Under the pieces are notes generated by a model that worked only from the letters and a program-made list of their open reading frames with translations, did not search any database and was not told the DNA's origin. Positions 36,892 to 45,226 of a stretch of DNA of 64,000 bases are shown here, in pieces. The stretch comes from Pseudomonas sp. SCA2728.1_7 (GTDB lineage: Bacteria; Pseudomonadota; Gammaproteobacteria; Pseudomonadales; Pseudomonadaceae). The stretch is taken from contig NZ_CP073104.1 of NCBI RefSeq assembly GCF_018138145.1, forward strand, positions 1,116,001 through 1,180,000, in the 5' to 3' direction. Each line of letters opens with the position of its first letter. Positions within the stretch are counted from its first letter, which is position 1. The translations under genes and the position numbers were made by a program.

Positions 36892-39801
36892 TCAGCCGCC
36901 GAAGTGATAACTCACATCGAGCCACCATTGCCGTCCATACGGGTCATAGTTGCCGGTCGGGTAATACGGCCATCCCGCCGAATCATCGTGTTTGACCTGA
37001 TTGAGCACGTTGTTCACGGTCAGCCCGACACTTGCCCGATCATTGAGTTTGTAACGCGCACTGGCGTTGAACACCGTCCACGGCGACAGGCGCCCGTCTC
37101 CTGCACCGTTGGTGACCGAACCGTAACGAATGCCCATCAGCGTCGCCGTGGCCTTCTGGTAATCCCAGGTCAGGCTGGCGTTGACCTTGCTGCGCCAGTC
37201 GTAATTGGTGCGTGAAGTGCGCCAGTCTTGCGTCGGTGCTTCTTCCGATTCCTTGTAGTAATGCGAAAGCACCAAGGTGTAGCCCAGCGCCGAACTGAAC
37301 GCGCCGTACTGCCCGGCACCCCAGCGGATATTGCTCTTGAAGTCCAGACCACTGACCCGCTCGCTGGCGGCGTTGATCGCGTTGACCCGCACGCGATTCA
37401 GCTGGTTGGGATCGACTGCGGCATTGCCGGCGTTGCGATCGATGCGCGCCAGGGTCGACTGGCAATTGGCCGAATTGATGTCCTGAGTGCCATTGCGGCA
37501 TTCGTTTTCCTGTTGCAGCAGCCGGTTTTCATCGACGGTGGTCAGCAGATCATCGATCTCGACGCGCCAGAAATCGGTGGAGAAATCGAAGTTGCGCGAC
37601 GGCGACCAGACAAACCCGTAGGTCCACGATTTGCCGCGTTCAGACTCCAGATTCGCGGTGCCGCTCTGGGTGTAATCGACCCGCCCACGATCACACGCGC
37701 CCTCCACGCCCTGGCTGCAACCGTAGTAATCGATCTGCGCCGGGTAGTAGCCGTTGCTGTCGGACTGGTAGATGTAATTCAGGTCCGGCGCACGGAAACT
37801 GGTGCCGTAACTGCCGCGCAGCAACAGGCTGGTGACCGGGCGCCACTCAAGCCCGAGGTTGTAGGTTTTCTGCTGCTCGGTGCGGCCGCTGAATTTGTAT
37901 TGGTCCCAGCGCCCGGCGGCAGTCGCCAACAGCGTGTCGGTGACCGGAATGCTGAACTCGCCACCCGCCGCATAGCGCTTGCGCGAGCCCCCGGAACTTT
38001 GTTGTGGGCTTACGCCGTAAAACGTGCCGTCGTTGAGGCCATCGTCCGGGTCAACGCGATACTCCTGCTTGCCCGCTTCCAGCACCCCGGCGAAACCCAC
38101 CGGGCCGGCCGGCAAGTCGAACAGATCACCATTGACCGAAGCGTTGTAACTGGTCGACACCGACTTGCTGCTCTGGGTCAGATTGCCGCGAAACTGCTGC
38201 CACTCCTGCGGCGTCAGCGGCCGGTCGAGCCGTGAAGCATCCGGGGCGAACACTGGATACCCGCCGCTGACACCGAGTTGCGGGCCGAGGTAGAAATCCT
38301 GAATCGATGACAGTGGCGTGTAGCGCGTGGTCCTGACGCTGCGATATTCCGAGCGATTGGCTGCCAGATCGTAACTCCAGCCGGTGTCGGCGATCTTGTC
38401 CGAGAGCCCCAGGGTGCCGGTCCACGAGGTGTCGCGCCACTTGCTGTTGTTGCTGGTGCGACCACCGATTTCCTCTTCACCGAAGCGTCGATACCAGCGC
38501 TCCAGATTGCCGCTGTTCTGATTGATGAAATCCGGCGAGGTGAAGGTCGGCCCGCGCGTGTTGTTCTGGATATGGTCGAGGCCGTACATCAAATCGGCGA
38601 AGACCTGACCGCTGTCGCTGAAATGCCAGGTGCCACGGGTGTAGCCGTCGTAGTTTTCCTTCTGGGTCTGCACGGTCCAGTAATCGTTGTACATCTGATC
38701 GGTGCGGCAGCGCCCGCCGCTGTTGACCAGTTTGTTGTCGAAGGTGCCCTGATAAGCACCGCAACCCGGTCCCAGATAACGACTGTTGCTCAGGTCGCGG
38801 CGGTAACCGACGTCCGCCAGCGGGCCGTTTTGCATAAAGCCACGGTCATCGGCCCAGATCGGATCGCGGTTGGTCAGCTCCAGACCGAACAAACCGTCAA
38901 AATCCCCCCAACTGCCACCGCCGCTGATTTGCAAACGCTGGTTGTCACCGCCGCCGCGCTCACTGGTGCCGCCCTTGAGGTTGACGTCGACGCCGTTGAT
39001 CTTGTCCTTGAGGATGATGTTGACCACCCCGGCGATCGCGTCCGAGCCGTAAATCGCCGAGGCGCCGCTGCTGAGGATTTCGATGCGTTCGATAACCGCC
39101 GACGGAATGTTCGCCAGGTTGGTGAAGTTGACCTTGCCGTCGTACGGCGTCGGGTAGTCGGCGACGCGACGGCCATTGATCAGCACCAGCGTATGGTTCG
39201 GGCCGAGGCCGCGCAGGTTGAGCGCGCTGGCCGCCGGTTGCCAGGTGTTGCCGTAATCTTCGCCTTGGGTCATGCCGGTGTTTTGCGTCTGCGTCGCGAG
39301 GGCGTCGTAGACGTTTTTGTAGCCGCGCGCCTCCATTTCCTCGTGGGTGATGACGTTGACCGGCGTGGCGCCATCGCTCTGCGCGCGGGCGATGCGTGAG
39401 CCAGTGACGGTGACTTTTTCCATGCGGTAATCGGCGCTGGTGACCGGTGCCACGGTCGTGACTTTCGCCGGCGCATCGGCTGCGCGAACGGTCAGGCCCT
39501 GAGTGCTTTGCTCGACTTGCAGGTCGCTGCCGAGCAAGGCTTTTTCTACTGCCTGACGACCGCCCAACGCACCGCGCACCGCTGCGCTGCGTTTGCCTTG
39601 CACCAATTCCTGACTAAAGGAAATCGGCACGCCGCTCTGCCGCGAGATGTCCAGCAGCACTTCGTCGAGCGGTCCGCTGGCGATGTCGAAGGTAAACACC
39701 GCTGCAGCAGGTTCCTGGGCAACCGCCGCCCATGGACTGATGCCCATCGCCAACGCAGCGGCGAGGGTCAATCGAGGTAATTGTTGTTTGATTGAGAACA
39801 T
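36892..39801 (-). CDS. TonB-dependent transducer receptor with STN domain
   Basis: This 969-aa receptor has a signal peptide (1-28, ending AAVAQ), an N-terminal STN signalling domain (about 30-108; FDIASGPLDEVLLDISRQSG, VRGALGGRQAVEKALLGSDL), a plug (about 125-260; NHTLVLINGRRVADYP, RIEILSSGASAIYGSDAIAGVVN) and a C-terminal barrel ending VSYHFGG. The STN domain signals to a FecR-type anti-sigma factor, here encoded 91 nt upstream, so receptor, FecR and sigma form a cell-surface signalling cascade. The ligand is unknown. Confidence 0.95.
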   Translation of the reverse strand: MFSIKQQLPRLTLAAALAMGISPWAAVAQEPAAAVFTFDIASGPLDEVLLDISRQSGVPISFSQELVQGKRSAAVRGALGGRQAVEKALLGSDLQVEQSTQGLTVRAADAPAKVTTVAPVTSADYRMEKVTVTGSRIARAQSDGATPVNVITHEEMEARGYKNVYDALATQTQNTGMTQGEDYGNTWQPAASALNLRGLGPNHTLVLINGRRVADYPTPYDGKVNFTNLANIPSAVIERIEILSSGASAIYGSDAIAGVVNIILKDKINGVDVNLKGGTSERGGGDNQRLQISGGGSWGDFDGLFGLELTNRDPIWADDRGFMQNGPLADVGYRRDLSNSRYLGPGCGAYQGTFDNKLVNSGGRCRTDQMYNDYWTVQTQKENYDGYTRGTWHFSDSGQVFADLMYGLDHIQNNTRGPTFTSPDFINQNSGNLERWYRRFGEEEIGGRTSNNSKWRDTSWTGTLGLSDKIADTGWSYDLAANRSEYRSVRTTRYTPLSSIQDFYLGPQLGVSGGYPVFAPDASRLDRPLTPQEWQQFRGNLTQSSKSVSTSYNASVNGDLFDLPAGPVGFAGVLEAGKQEYRVDPDDGLNDGTFYGVSPQQSSGGSRKRYAAGGEFSIPVTDTLLATAAGRWDQYKFSGRTEQQKTYNLGLEWRPVTSLLLRGSYGTSFRAPDLNYIYQSDSNGYYPAQIDYYGCSQGVEGACDRGRVDYTQSGTANLESERGKSWTYGFVWSPSRNFDFSTDFWRVEIDDLLTTVDENRLLQQENECRNGTQDINSANCQSTLARIDRNAGNAAVDPNQLNRVRVNAINAASERVSGLDFKSNIRWGAGQYGAFSSALGYTLVLSHYYKESEEAPTQDWRTSRTNYDWRSKVNASLTWDYQKATATLMGIRYGSVTNGAGDGRLSPWTVFNASARYKLNDRASVGLTVNNVLNQVKHDDSAGWPYYPTGNYDPYGRQWWLDVSYHFGG

Positions 39802-39809
39802 CGAAGGGT

Positions 39810-39836
39810 TTCCCTGTTGAAGGCATCTGCAGGGAA
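39810..39836 (-). promoter_or_regulatory. Leader hairpin over the STN receptor Shine-Dalgarno
   Basis: TTCCCTG (39810-39816) pairs with CAGGGAA (39830-39836), 7 bp with a 13-nt loop, 8 nt before the start. The AGGGA is within the stem, as in the leader at 35534. Confidence 0.45.
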
Positions 39837-39875
39837 TGAGCAGCGGGCCAGCGCTTTTTATAGGGCGGCGATTAG
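39836..39875 (-). promoter_or_regulatory. Shared promoter-like block upstream of the STN receptor
   Basis: On the minus strand: CTAA, N8, CTATAAA, N14, TGCTCAT, ending 35 nt before the ATG. It is the expected location of the promoter served by the ECF sigma factor of this cluster. Confidence 0.65.
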
Positions 39876-39892
39876 GCCAAGAAGTTATGGGT

Positions 39893-40840
39893 TTATAACC
39901 GCGCGTCGATGCTGACCCAGTACGGGTTGTGCCAGGTCACGCGGATCGGCAGCGAGCGTTCCAGCAGTTGCAACGTACGATCGCTGTCGTCGAGCGGATA
40001 GAGGCCGCTGAGGCGCAGGTCGGCGACTTCCGGACTCAGATGCAAGATGCCGCGACGGTAGCGACGCAAGCTGTCGATGACTTCGTACAAAGGCCGGTCA
40101 CGCACTTCCAGGCGACCTTGCACCCAGGCACTTTCCTGACCGGTGCTGCGTTCCAGCGACAGCACTCCAGCGCCGTTGAATAACAGACTTTCTCCGGCCT
40201 GCACCACTTGCCGCTCGCCACCCGCCGTAACCACTTCGACCTGCGAATGGAGCAGCACCAATCGCGTCGTATCTTCGCTGTACTGCACGAGAAACTTCGT
40301 CCCCAGCGCCCGCATGCGCCCATGTTCGGTCTCGACCACGAAGGGCCGCGCCGGCTCTTTTGCCACGTCGACCAGCAACTCGCCACTGCGCAACGCGAGC
40401 AAGCGTTGCTGGCCATCGAACAACGGCACCACACGACTGCGCGCATTCAGGGTCAGCGCACTGCCATCAGCCAGGGTGAAGTTGCGTCGCTCACCGGTGC
40501 CGGTCGACAACTCCCCCGCCTCCGGCAGCCAGCCGTAGCGCCGTCCGAGCAACCCGGCCAACAGCGCAATGCCGAGCACACTCAAACTGCCGCTGATGAA
40601 TCGTCGGCGACTCGACGGCGCATTGAGACTATGCAGCAGGCTGTTGCGCGGCACGTTGCGCAAGCTCGGGCTGCGCAGCAAATTCAGGCCGCCGCCCATT
40701 TGTTCGATGACCTGCTGATGCCGAGGATCGGCAACGCGCCACGCCTCGAATGCGGCCCGCTCAGCCATGCCCGCCTCGCCCGACTGCAGCAACGCCAGCC
40801 ATTGCGCCGCCTCGTCGATCACCGCCTCGTCCGGCCTCAT
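39893..40840 (-). CDS. FecR-family anti-sigma/sigma regulator
   Basis: This 315-aa FecR-type protein has an N-terminal cytoplasmic DUF4880 segment (EAAQWLALLQSGEAGMAERAAFEAWRVADPRHQ), one transmembrane helix (about 82-99, SGSLSVLGIALLAGLLGR), then the periplasmic FecR domain (RRNFTLADGSALTLNARSRV...). It relays the receptor STN signal to the ECF sigma factor. Its start overlaps the sigma stop by 4 nt. Confidence 0.94.
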   Translation of the reverse strand: MRPDEAVIDEAAQWLALLQSGEAGMAERAAFEAWRVADPRHQQVIEQMGGGLNLLRSPSLRNVPRNSLLHSLNAPSSRRRFISGSLSVLGIALLAGLLGRRYGWLPEAGELSTGTGERRNFTLADGSALTLNARSRVVPLFDGQQRLLALRSGELLVDVAKEPARPFVVETEHGRMRALGTKFLVQYSEDTTRLVLLHSQVEVVTAGGERQVVQAGESLLFNGAGVLSLERSTGQESAWVQGRLEVRDRPLYEVIDSLRRYRRGILHLSPEVADLRLSGLYPLDDSDRTLQLLERSLPIRVTWHNPYWVSIDARL

Positions 40841-41343
40841 GCCTGCATCGCCTGATAGCAGCGCTTGAACGCTTCGACCATGTATTGCTGCACGCGACTG
40901 GTGGACACGCCGAGGCGCTCGCCGATCTCGCTGTAGGTCAAACCGTCGAGCTGGTGGTAGAGAAACGCCGCTTTGGCCTTGGCCGACAGCCCGTTGAGCA
41001 AGCGATCAACTGCCAGCAACGCTTCGATCACCAGCGCCCGCTCTTCCGGAGACGGATGCACCGGTTCGGGCGCCAGCGCCAGACTTTCCAGATAGGCGCG
41101 CTCAAGGTCCTGACGGCGCCAGCCTTCGTACACCAGCCGCCGGGCGATGGTGGTGAGCAGCGCGCGTGGCTCGCGAATGGCCGTGGGGTCAGGCAGTGCC
41201 AGCACCCGCAGAAAGGTTTCCGAAGCGATGTCCTGCGCACTGTGCGGGCAACCCAGCGTGCGGCCAACGGCAGCACACAGCCAGCGATAGTCCTTTTGGA
41301 ACATCTGCCCGATGATCTGGTAATGCGGGTTGTACCCACCCAT
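40837..41343 (-). CDS. FecI-type ECF RNA polymerase sigma factor
   Basis: This 168-aa ECF sigma factor has region 2 (YRWLCAAVGRTLGCPHSAQDIASETFLRVL) and region 4 (DGLTYSEIGERLGVSTSRVQQYMVEAFKRCYQA), as in the iron-starvation/FecI group. The ATG at 41343 (MGGYNPHYQ) gives family length; extension to 41559 adds 72 residues not typical of the family. It forms a sigma-FecR-receptor operon order. It is the likely driver of the receptor promoter. Confidence 0.93.
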   Translation of the reverse strand: MGGYNPHYQIIGQMFQKDYRWLCAAVGRTLGCPHSAQDIASETFLRVLALPDPTAIREPRALLTTIARRLVYEGWRRQDLERAYLESLALAPEPVHPSPEERALVIEALLAVDRLLNGLSAKAKAAFLYHQLDGLTYSEIGERLGVSTSRVQQYMVEAFKRCYQAMQA

Positions 41344-41640
41344 GCCTTGCTCCCTGAAACGGGTCCCACCCGCTGCGAAAAACCATCGTTCTGCCGGGAT
41401 CGTCCGGCTCTGATCAGGCGCGACTGTGCAATAGCCTCGAAGACATTTGAAGTAATAAAAAATCAGCACAAGCAAACCATTGAGCATAAGGCGCTTGGTC
41501 GCCGTAGAAACATTGGCTGACAGAACGTTGACCTCGGTCACTGGCGCGTGGCCGGTCACTGATTAATCTCGCGGCTCCATCGAAAGCCAAGGACGGCTCA
41601 CCGAGAGCCCGAGGCTGAACTCACTCAAGGAAGAGCAAGC

Positions 41641-43359
41641 ATGCGACCACTCAACATCATTCTGCTGTCATCGGCCTTCAACGGCCTGACCCAACGCGCC
41701 TGGCTGGAACTGCGTGAGGCCGGGCACTCATCCAGCGTTGTGCTGTTTACCGATGAACAAGCGGTGTGCGAGCAGATCGAACACAGCCGCGCGGATCTGG
41801 TGATCTGCCCGTTCCTCAAAGACCGCGTACCGCAGGCGCTGTGGAGCAATACCGAACGGCCGGTGGTGATCATCCATCCCGGCATCGTCGGCGATCGCGG
41901 CGCCAGTGCCCTCGACTGGGCGATTACCAACGAGCTGCCGAGCTGGGGCGTCACTGCCTTGCAAGCCGTCGAGGAAATGGACGCCGGCCCGGTGTGGGCC
42001 ACCTGCGAATTCAACTTGCCGGCGGGCCTGCGCAAATCCGAGCTGTACAACGGCCGGGTCAGTGACGCGGCGATTCGTTGCATACGCGAAGTGGTGGAGA
42101 AGTTCATCGAAGGCTTTGAACCGATTGCCCTCGACTATGCCAATGCGAAAGTGCGTGGGCGTTTGCAGCCGAACATGAAACAGGTCGACCGCAGTTTCAG
42201 CTGGCACGACTGCGCGCGCTTCATCAAACGCTGCATCGATGCCGCCGACGGCCAGCCCGGTGTGCTGGCGAGCCTGGCCGGCGGTCAATATTACGTTTAC
42301 GACGCACACCTCGATTCGCGCAGCGGCGTGCCCGGCGAAATTCTCGCAGTGCATGACGATGCCGTACTCGTCGCGGCCGGCGATCAAAGCCTGTGGATCG
42401 GCGCACTACGACGCAAACCGCAACCCGGCGAGGAAACCTTCAAGCAACCGGCGCGGCACCTGTTGGCCGGGCAACTGGCCGATGTGCCGGTGCTCGACTG
42501 GTCGATCGCTACACAGCCGTTCAGTGACGAAGCGTATCAACCGCTGCGGTATCGCGAATCCGGCATCGTCGGCGAGCTGACCTTCGAGTTTTACAACGGC
42601 GCCATGAGCACCGAGCAATGCCAGCGCATGGTCTCCGCGCTGCGCTGGGCCAAGTCCCGTGATACCCAGGTGTTGCTGATCAAGGGCGGGCGCGGCAGCT
42701 TTTCCAACGGCGTGCATTTGAACGTGATTCAAGCTGCGCAGGATCCGGGCGCCGAAGCCTGGGCCAATATTCAGGCGATTGATGATGTCTGCGCAGAACT
42801 GCTGACGGCCCGGCAACTGGTGGTCAGCGGCGTTACCGGCAACGCCGGCGCCGGTGGCGTAATGCTCGCACTCGCGGCCGACATTGTCTTTGCCCGCGCC
42901 GATGTCGTACTCAATCCGCATTACAAGAGCATGGGTTTGTATGGCTCCGAATACTGGACTTACAGCCTGCCCCGCGCCGTCGGCCCGGCCATGGCCGAGC
43001 AATTGACCCAGGCCTGTCTGCCGGTGAGCGCGGTGCAGGCGTGGCAACTGGGCATGGTTCAGGAAATCGGCCCGCGCTGCCCGGACGAGTTCTCCCTGTG
43101 GTTGCTGCAGCGGGCCAACGGAGTAGTGAGCGATCCGACCTATGCTGCGGTGCGCGAGCGCAAGGCGCGGGTTGATCAGGTGTTGATCCAGCAGTGCCGC
43201 GAAACCGAGTTGCAGGAGATGCAGGAAGACATGCTCTACAACCGCAATCAGTTTGCCGAGAAGTGCCGAAATTTTGTCTACAAGCGCAAGGTGTGTGGCA
43301 CGCCGGCGCGGTTGATCGAGGAGTGGGCGCGGGTGCGTTTGACCGAGTTGGCCAGTTGA
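41641..43359 (+). CDS. hoxX: HoxX-like formyltransferase/crotonase fusion (hydrogenase maturation type)
   Basis: This 572-aa protein has a formyltransferase half (about 1-270; HPGIVGDRGASALDWAI, MDAGPVWATCEFNLP) fused to an enoyl-CoA hydratase/isomerase half (about 285-550; LLIKGGRGSFSNGVHLNVI, GNAGAGGVMLALAADIVFARADVVLNPHYKSMGLYGSEY). That is the HoxX architecture. HoxX makes the CO ligand of NiFe-hydrogenases from formyl-THF in aerobic bacteria. No hydrogenase gene is in the window, so its role here is open. GGAAGAGCAAGC precedes the ATG. The 3' end is duplicated twice just downstream. Confidence 0.9.
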   Translation: MRPLNIILLSSAFNGLTQRAWLELREAGHSSSVVLFTDEQAVCEQIEHSRADLVICPFLKDRVPQALWSNTERPVVIIHPGIVGDRGASALDWAITNELPSWGVTALQAVEEMDAGPVWATCEFNLPAGLRKSELYNGRVSDAAIRCIREVVEKFIEGFEPIALDYANAKVRGRLQPNMKQVDRSFSWHDCARFIKRCIDAADGQPGVLASLAGGQYYVYDAHLDSRSGVPGEILAVHDDAVLVAAGDQSLWIGALRRKPQPGEETFKQPARHLLAGQLADVPVLDWSIATQPFSDEAYQPLRYRESGIVGELTFEFYNGAMSTEQCQRMVSALRWAKSRDTQVLLIKGGRGSFSNGVHLNVIQAAQDPGAEAWANIQAIDDVCAELLTARQLVVSGVTGNAGAGGVMLALAADIVFARADVVLNPHYKSMGLYGSEYWTYSLPRAVGPAMAEQLTQACLPVSAVQAWQLGMVQEIGPRCPDEFSLWLLQRANGVVSDPTYAAVRERKARVDQVLIQQCRETELQEMQEDMLYNRNQFAEKCRNFVYKRKVCGTPARLIEEWARVRLTELAS

Positions 43360-43910
43360 TTTTGCGGTGACTGCTTTCCCCTCACCCTAGCCCTCTCCCC
43401 AAGGAGAGGGAACCGAGCCGGGGATATTGGCGATCTACACCGACCTGAGAGTCTTGCTCTGAATCCATAATCGCTTCGATCTTTCAGGTCGATGTATGGC
43501 GCAAGACACCGAGGTCAGTCCCCTCGCCCACAACTTCTATACAAGCGCATGGTGTGTGGCACGCCGACGCGATTGATCGAGGAGTGGGCGCGGGTGCGGT
43601 TGACCGAGGTGGCCAGTTGATTTTGGCGGTGACTGCTTTCCCCTCACCCTAGCCCTCTCCCGAGGGAGAGGGAACCGAGCCGGGGATATTGGGGATTTAC
43701 ACCGACCTGAGGGTCTTGCTCTGAATCCATAATCGACTCGATCTTTCAGGTCGATGTATGGCGCAAGACACCTCGGTCAGTCCCCTCTCCCACAACTTCT
43801 ATACAAGCGCAAGGTGTGTGGCACGCCGGCGCGGTTGATCGAAGAGTGGGCGCGGGTGCGTTTGACCGAGTTGGCCAGTTGATTTTGGCGGTGACTGCTT
43901 TCCCCTCACC
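43278..43910. repeat. Tandem duplication of the hoxX 3' tail
   Basis: The last about 80 bp of hoxX (from CAAGCGCAAGGTGTGTGGC at 43281 to the stop) and following sequence recur at 43542 and 43804, a period of 261-262 bp. The second copy has point changes; the third is nearly identical to the gene. These copies lack starts and are not genes. Confidence 0.88.
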
Positions 43911-44208
43911 CTAGCCCTCTCCCAAGGGAGAGGGAACTGATTGGGGGATGCTGTAGAGGTTCGCCGACATGAACGATCACTACTGAATCCATAATCGACT
44001 CGGTCTTTCAGGTCGATGCATGACGCAAAACACCTCGGTCAGTCCTCTCTCCCAAAGGAGAGGGAACCGAGCCGGGGATATTGAAGATTTACACCGACCT
44101 GAGAGTCTTGCTCTGAATCCATAATCGCCTCGGTCTTTCAGGTCGATGCATGACGCAAGACACCTCGGTCAGTCCCCTCTCCCTCCGGGAGAGGGTTAGG
44201 GTGAGGGG
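43378..44208. repeat. MITE-like repeat array downstream of hoxX
   Basis: Several CCCTCACCCTAGCCCTCTCC/GGGAGAGGG units alternate with a conserved spacer holding ACACCGACCTGAGAGTCTTG and GGTCGATGTATGGCGCAAGA. The array begins at the hoxX stop and ends with GGGTTAGGGTGAGGGG at 44208. The whole 43360-44222 stretch is occupied by these and the hoxX-tail copies; no gene was seen. Confidence 0.8.
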
Positions 44209-44252
44209 CTTTTGCCTTTACAATGCCCGACACCTCAAACACCGGCCCGCCC

Positions 44253-45116
44253 ATGGACATCGATCTCGCTCGCACCTTCCTGGAAATCGTCCGCCACGGC
44301 AGCCTCGCCGCGGCCGCGCAGAAGCTGTTCGTCACGCAAACGGCGATCACCGCCCGGGTGCAGAAACTCGAAAGTCAGCTGGGCAGCACACTGTTCGTGC
44401 GCAACCGCGCCGGGGCGAAGCTGACGCCCAACGGTGAGGCCTTTGTCATCTACGCCAATCAACTGGTGCAGACCTGGGAAGCCGCGCGCCGCGATCTGCC
44501 GCTGCCCGAGGGTTATCACAACGTGCTGCACATCGGTGGCGAAGTCAGCCTGTGCAACCCGTTGATGCTCAGTTGGGCGGCGGAGTTGCGCGAAAAGATT
44601 CCCGGGCATGCCCTGCGCATGGAAATCCGCGACGGCGAAAACCTGCTGCGCCAGCTCGAACTCGGTGTGCTCGACGCCGCACTGGTCTATCAGCCGGAAT
44701 ACTGGCCCGGATTGCAGGTCGAGCAGGTGCTGGAAGAAAAACTGATTCTGGTGCGCGCGCCCGAGCGCCCCGATCCCTACGTCTACATCGACTGGGGCCC
44801 GGACTTCCGCCGCCAGCATGACGCCGCCCTGCCGGAAAAAGCCAAAGCGGCGCTGAGTTTCAACCTCGGCCCGCTGGCCCTGCAATACATCCTCGAACAC
44901 GGCGGCAGCGGCTACTTCCGCACCCGCGTGGTCCGCACGTATCTGGAGAGCGGCGCCTTGGAAGCAGTGACCAAAGCCCCTGAATTCGGCTACCCGACTT
45001 ACCTGGTCTACTCACGCGACCGCGATTCGGCAACGCTGCAACAAGCCTTCCATCTGCTGCGCGAAGTGATCCGCACCGATGATGACTGGTCGCAACGCTG
45101 GAACCCGTTGAGCTGA
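44253..45116 (+). CDS. LysR-family transcriptional regulator
   Basis: This 287-aa LysR-type regulator has an N-terminal winged HTH (MDIDLARTFLEIVRHGSLAAAAQKLFVTQTAITARVQKLE) and a substrate-binding effector domain from about residue 85. The start at 44253 is the usual LysR beginning. An ATG at 44223 would add ten residues, and neither has a clear SD. It lies upstream of the hydroxylase/SRPBCC gene on the same strand, 110 nt away; whether it regulates it is not shown. Confidence 0.9.
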   Translation: MDIDLARTFLEIVRHGSLAAAAQKLFVTQTAITARVQKLESQLGSTLFVRNRAGAKLTPNGEAFVIYANQLVQTWEAARRDLPLPEGYHNVLHIGGEVSLCNPLMLSWAAELREKIPGHALRMEIRDGENLLRQLELGVLDAALVYQPEYWPGLQVEQVLEEKLILVRAPERPDPYVYIDWGPDFRRQHDAALPEKAKAALSFNLGPLALQYILEHGGSGYFRTRVVRTYLESGALEAVTKAPEFGYPTYLVYSRDRDSATLQQAFHLLREVIRTDDDWSQRWNPLS

Positions 45117-45226
45117 AGCGGCGGCTTCGTACCGGAGCATGGCGCATGTGACACCGAGGTCCGGCCTGCACAAACGGCCGGATCGGCTAATCTGCCGGGT
45201 ATAACAACAATCCCGCAGGTGATGCA

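Noticed and set aside
40837..41559. Longer start for the ECF sigma factor
   Set aside because: The extra 72 residues are not typical of FecI-type sigmas, while the ATG at 41343 gives the expected length.
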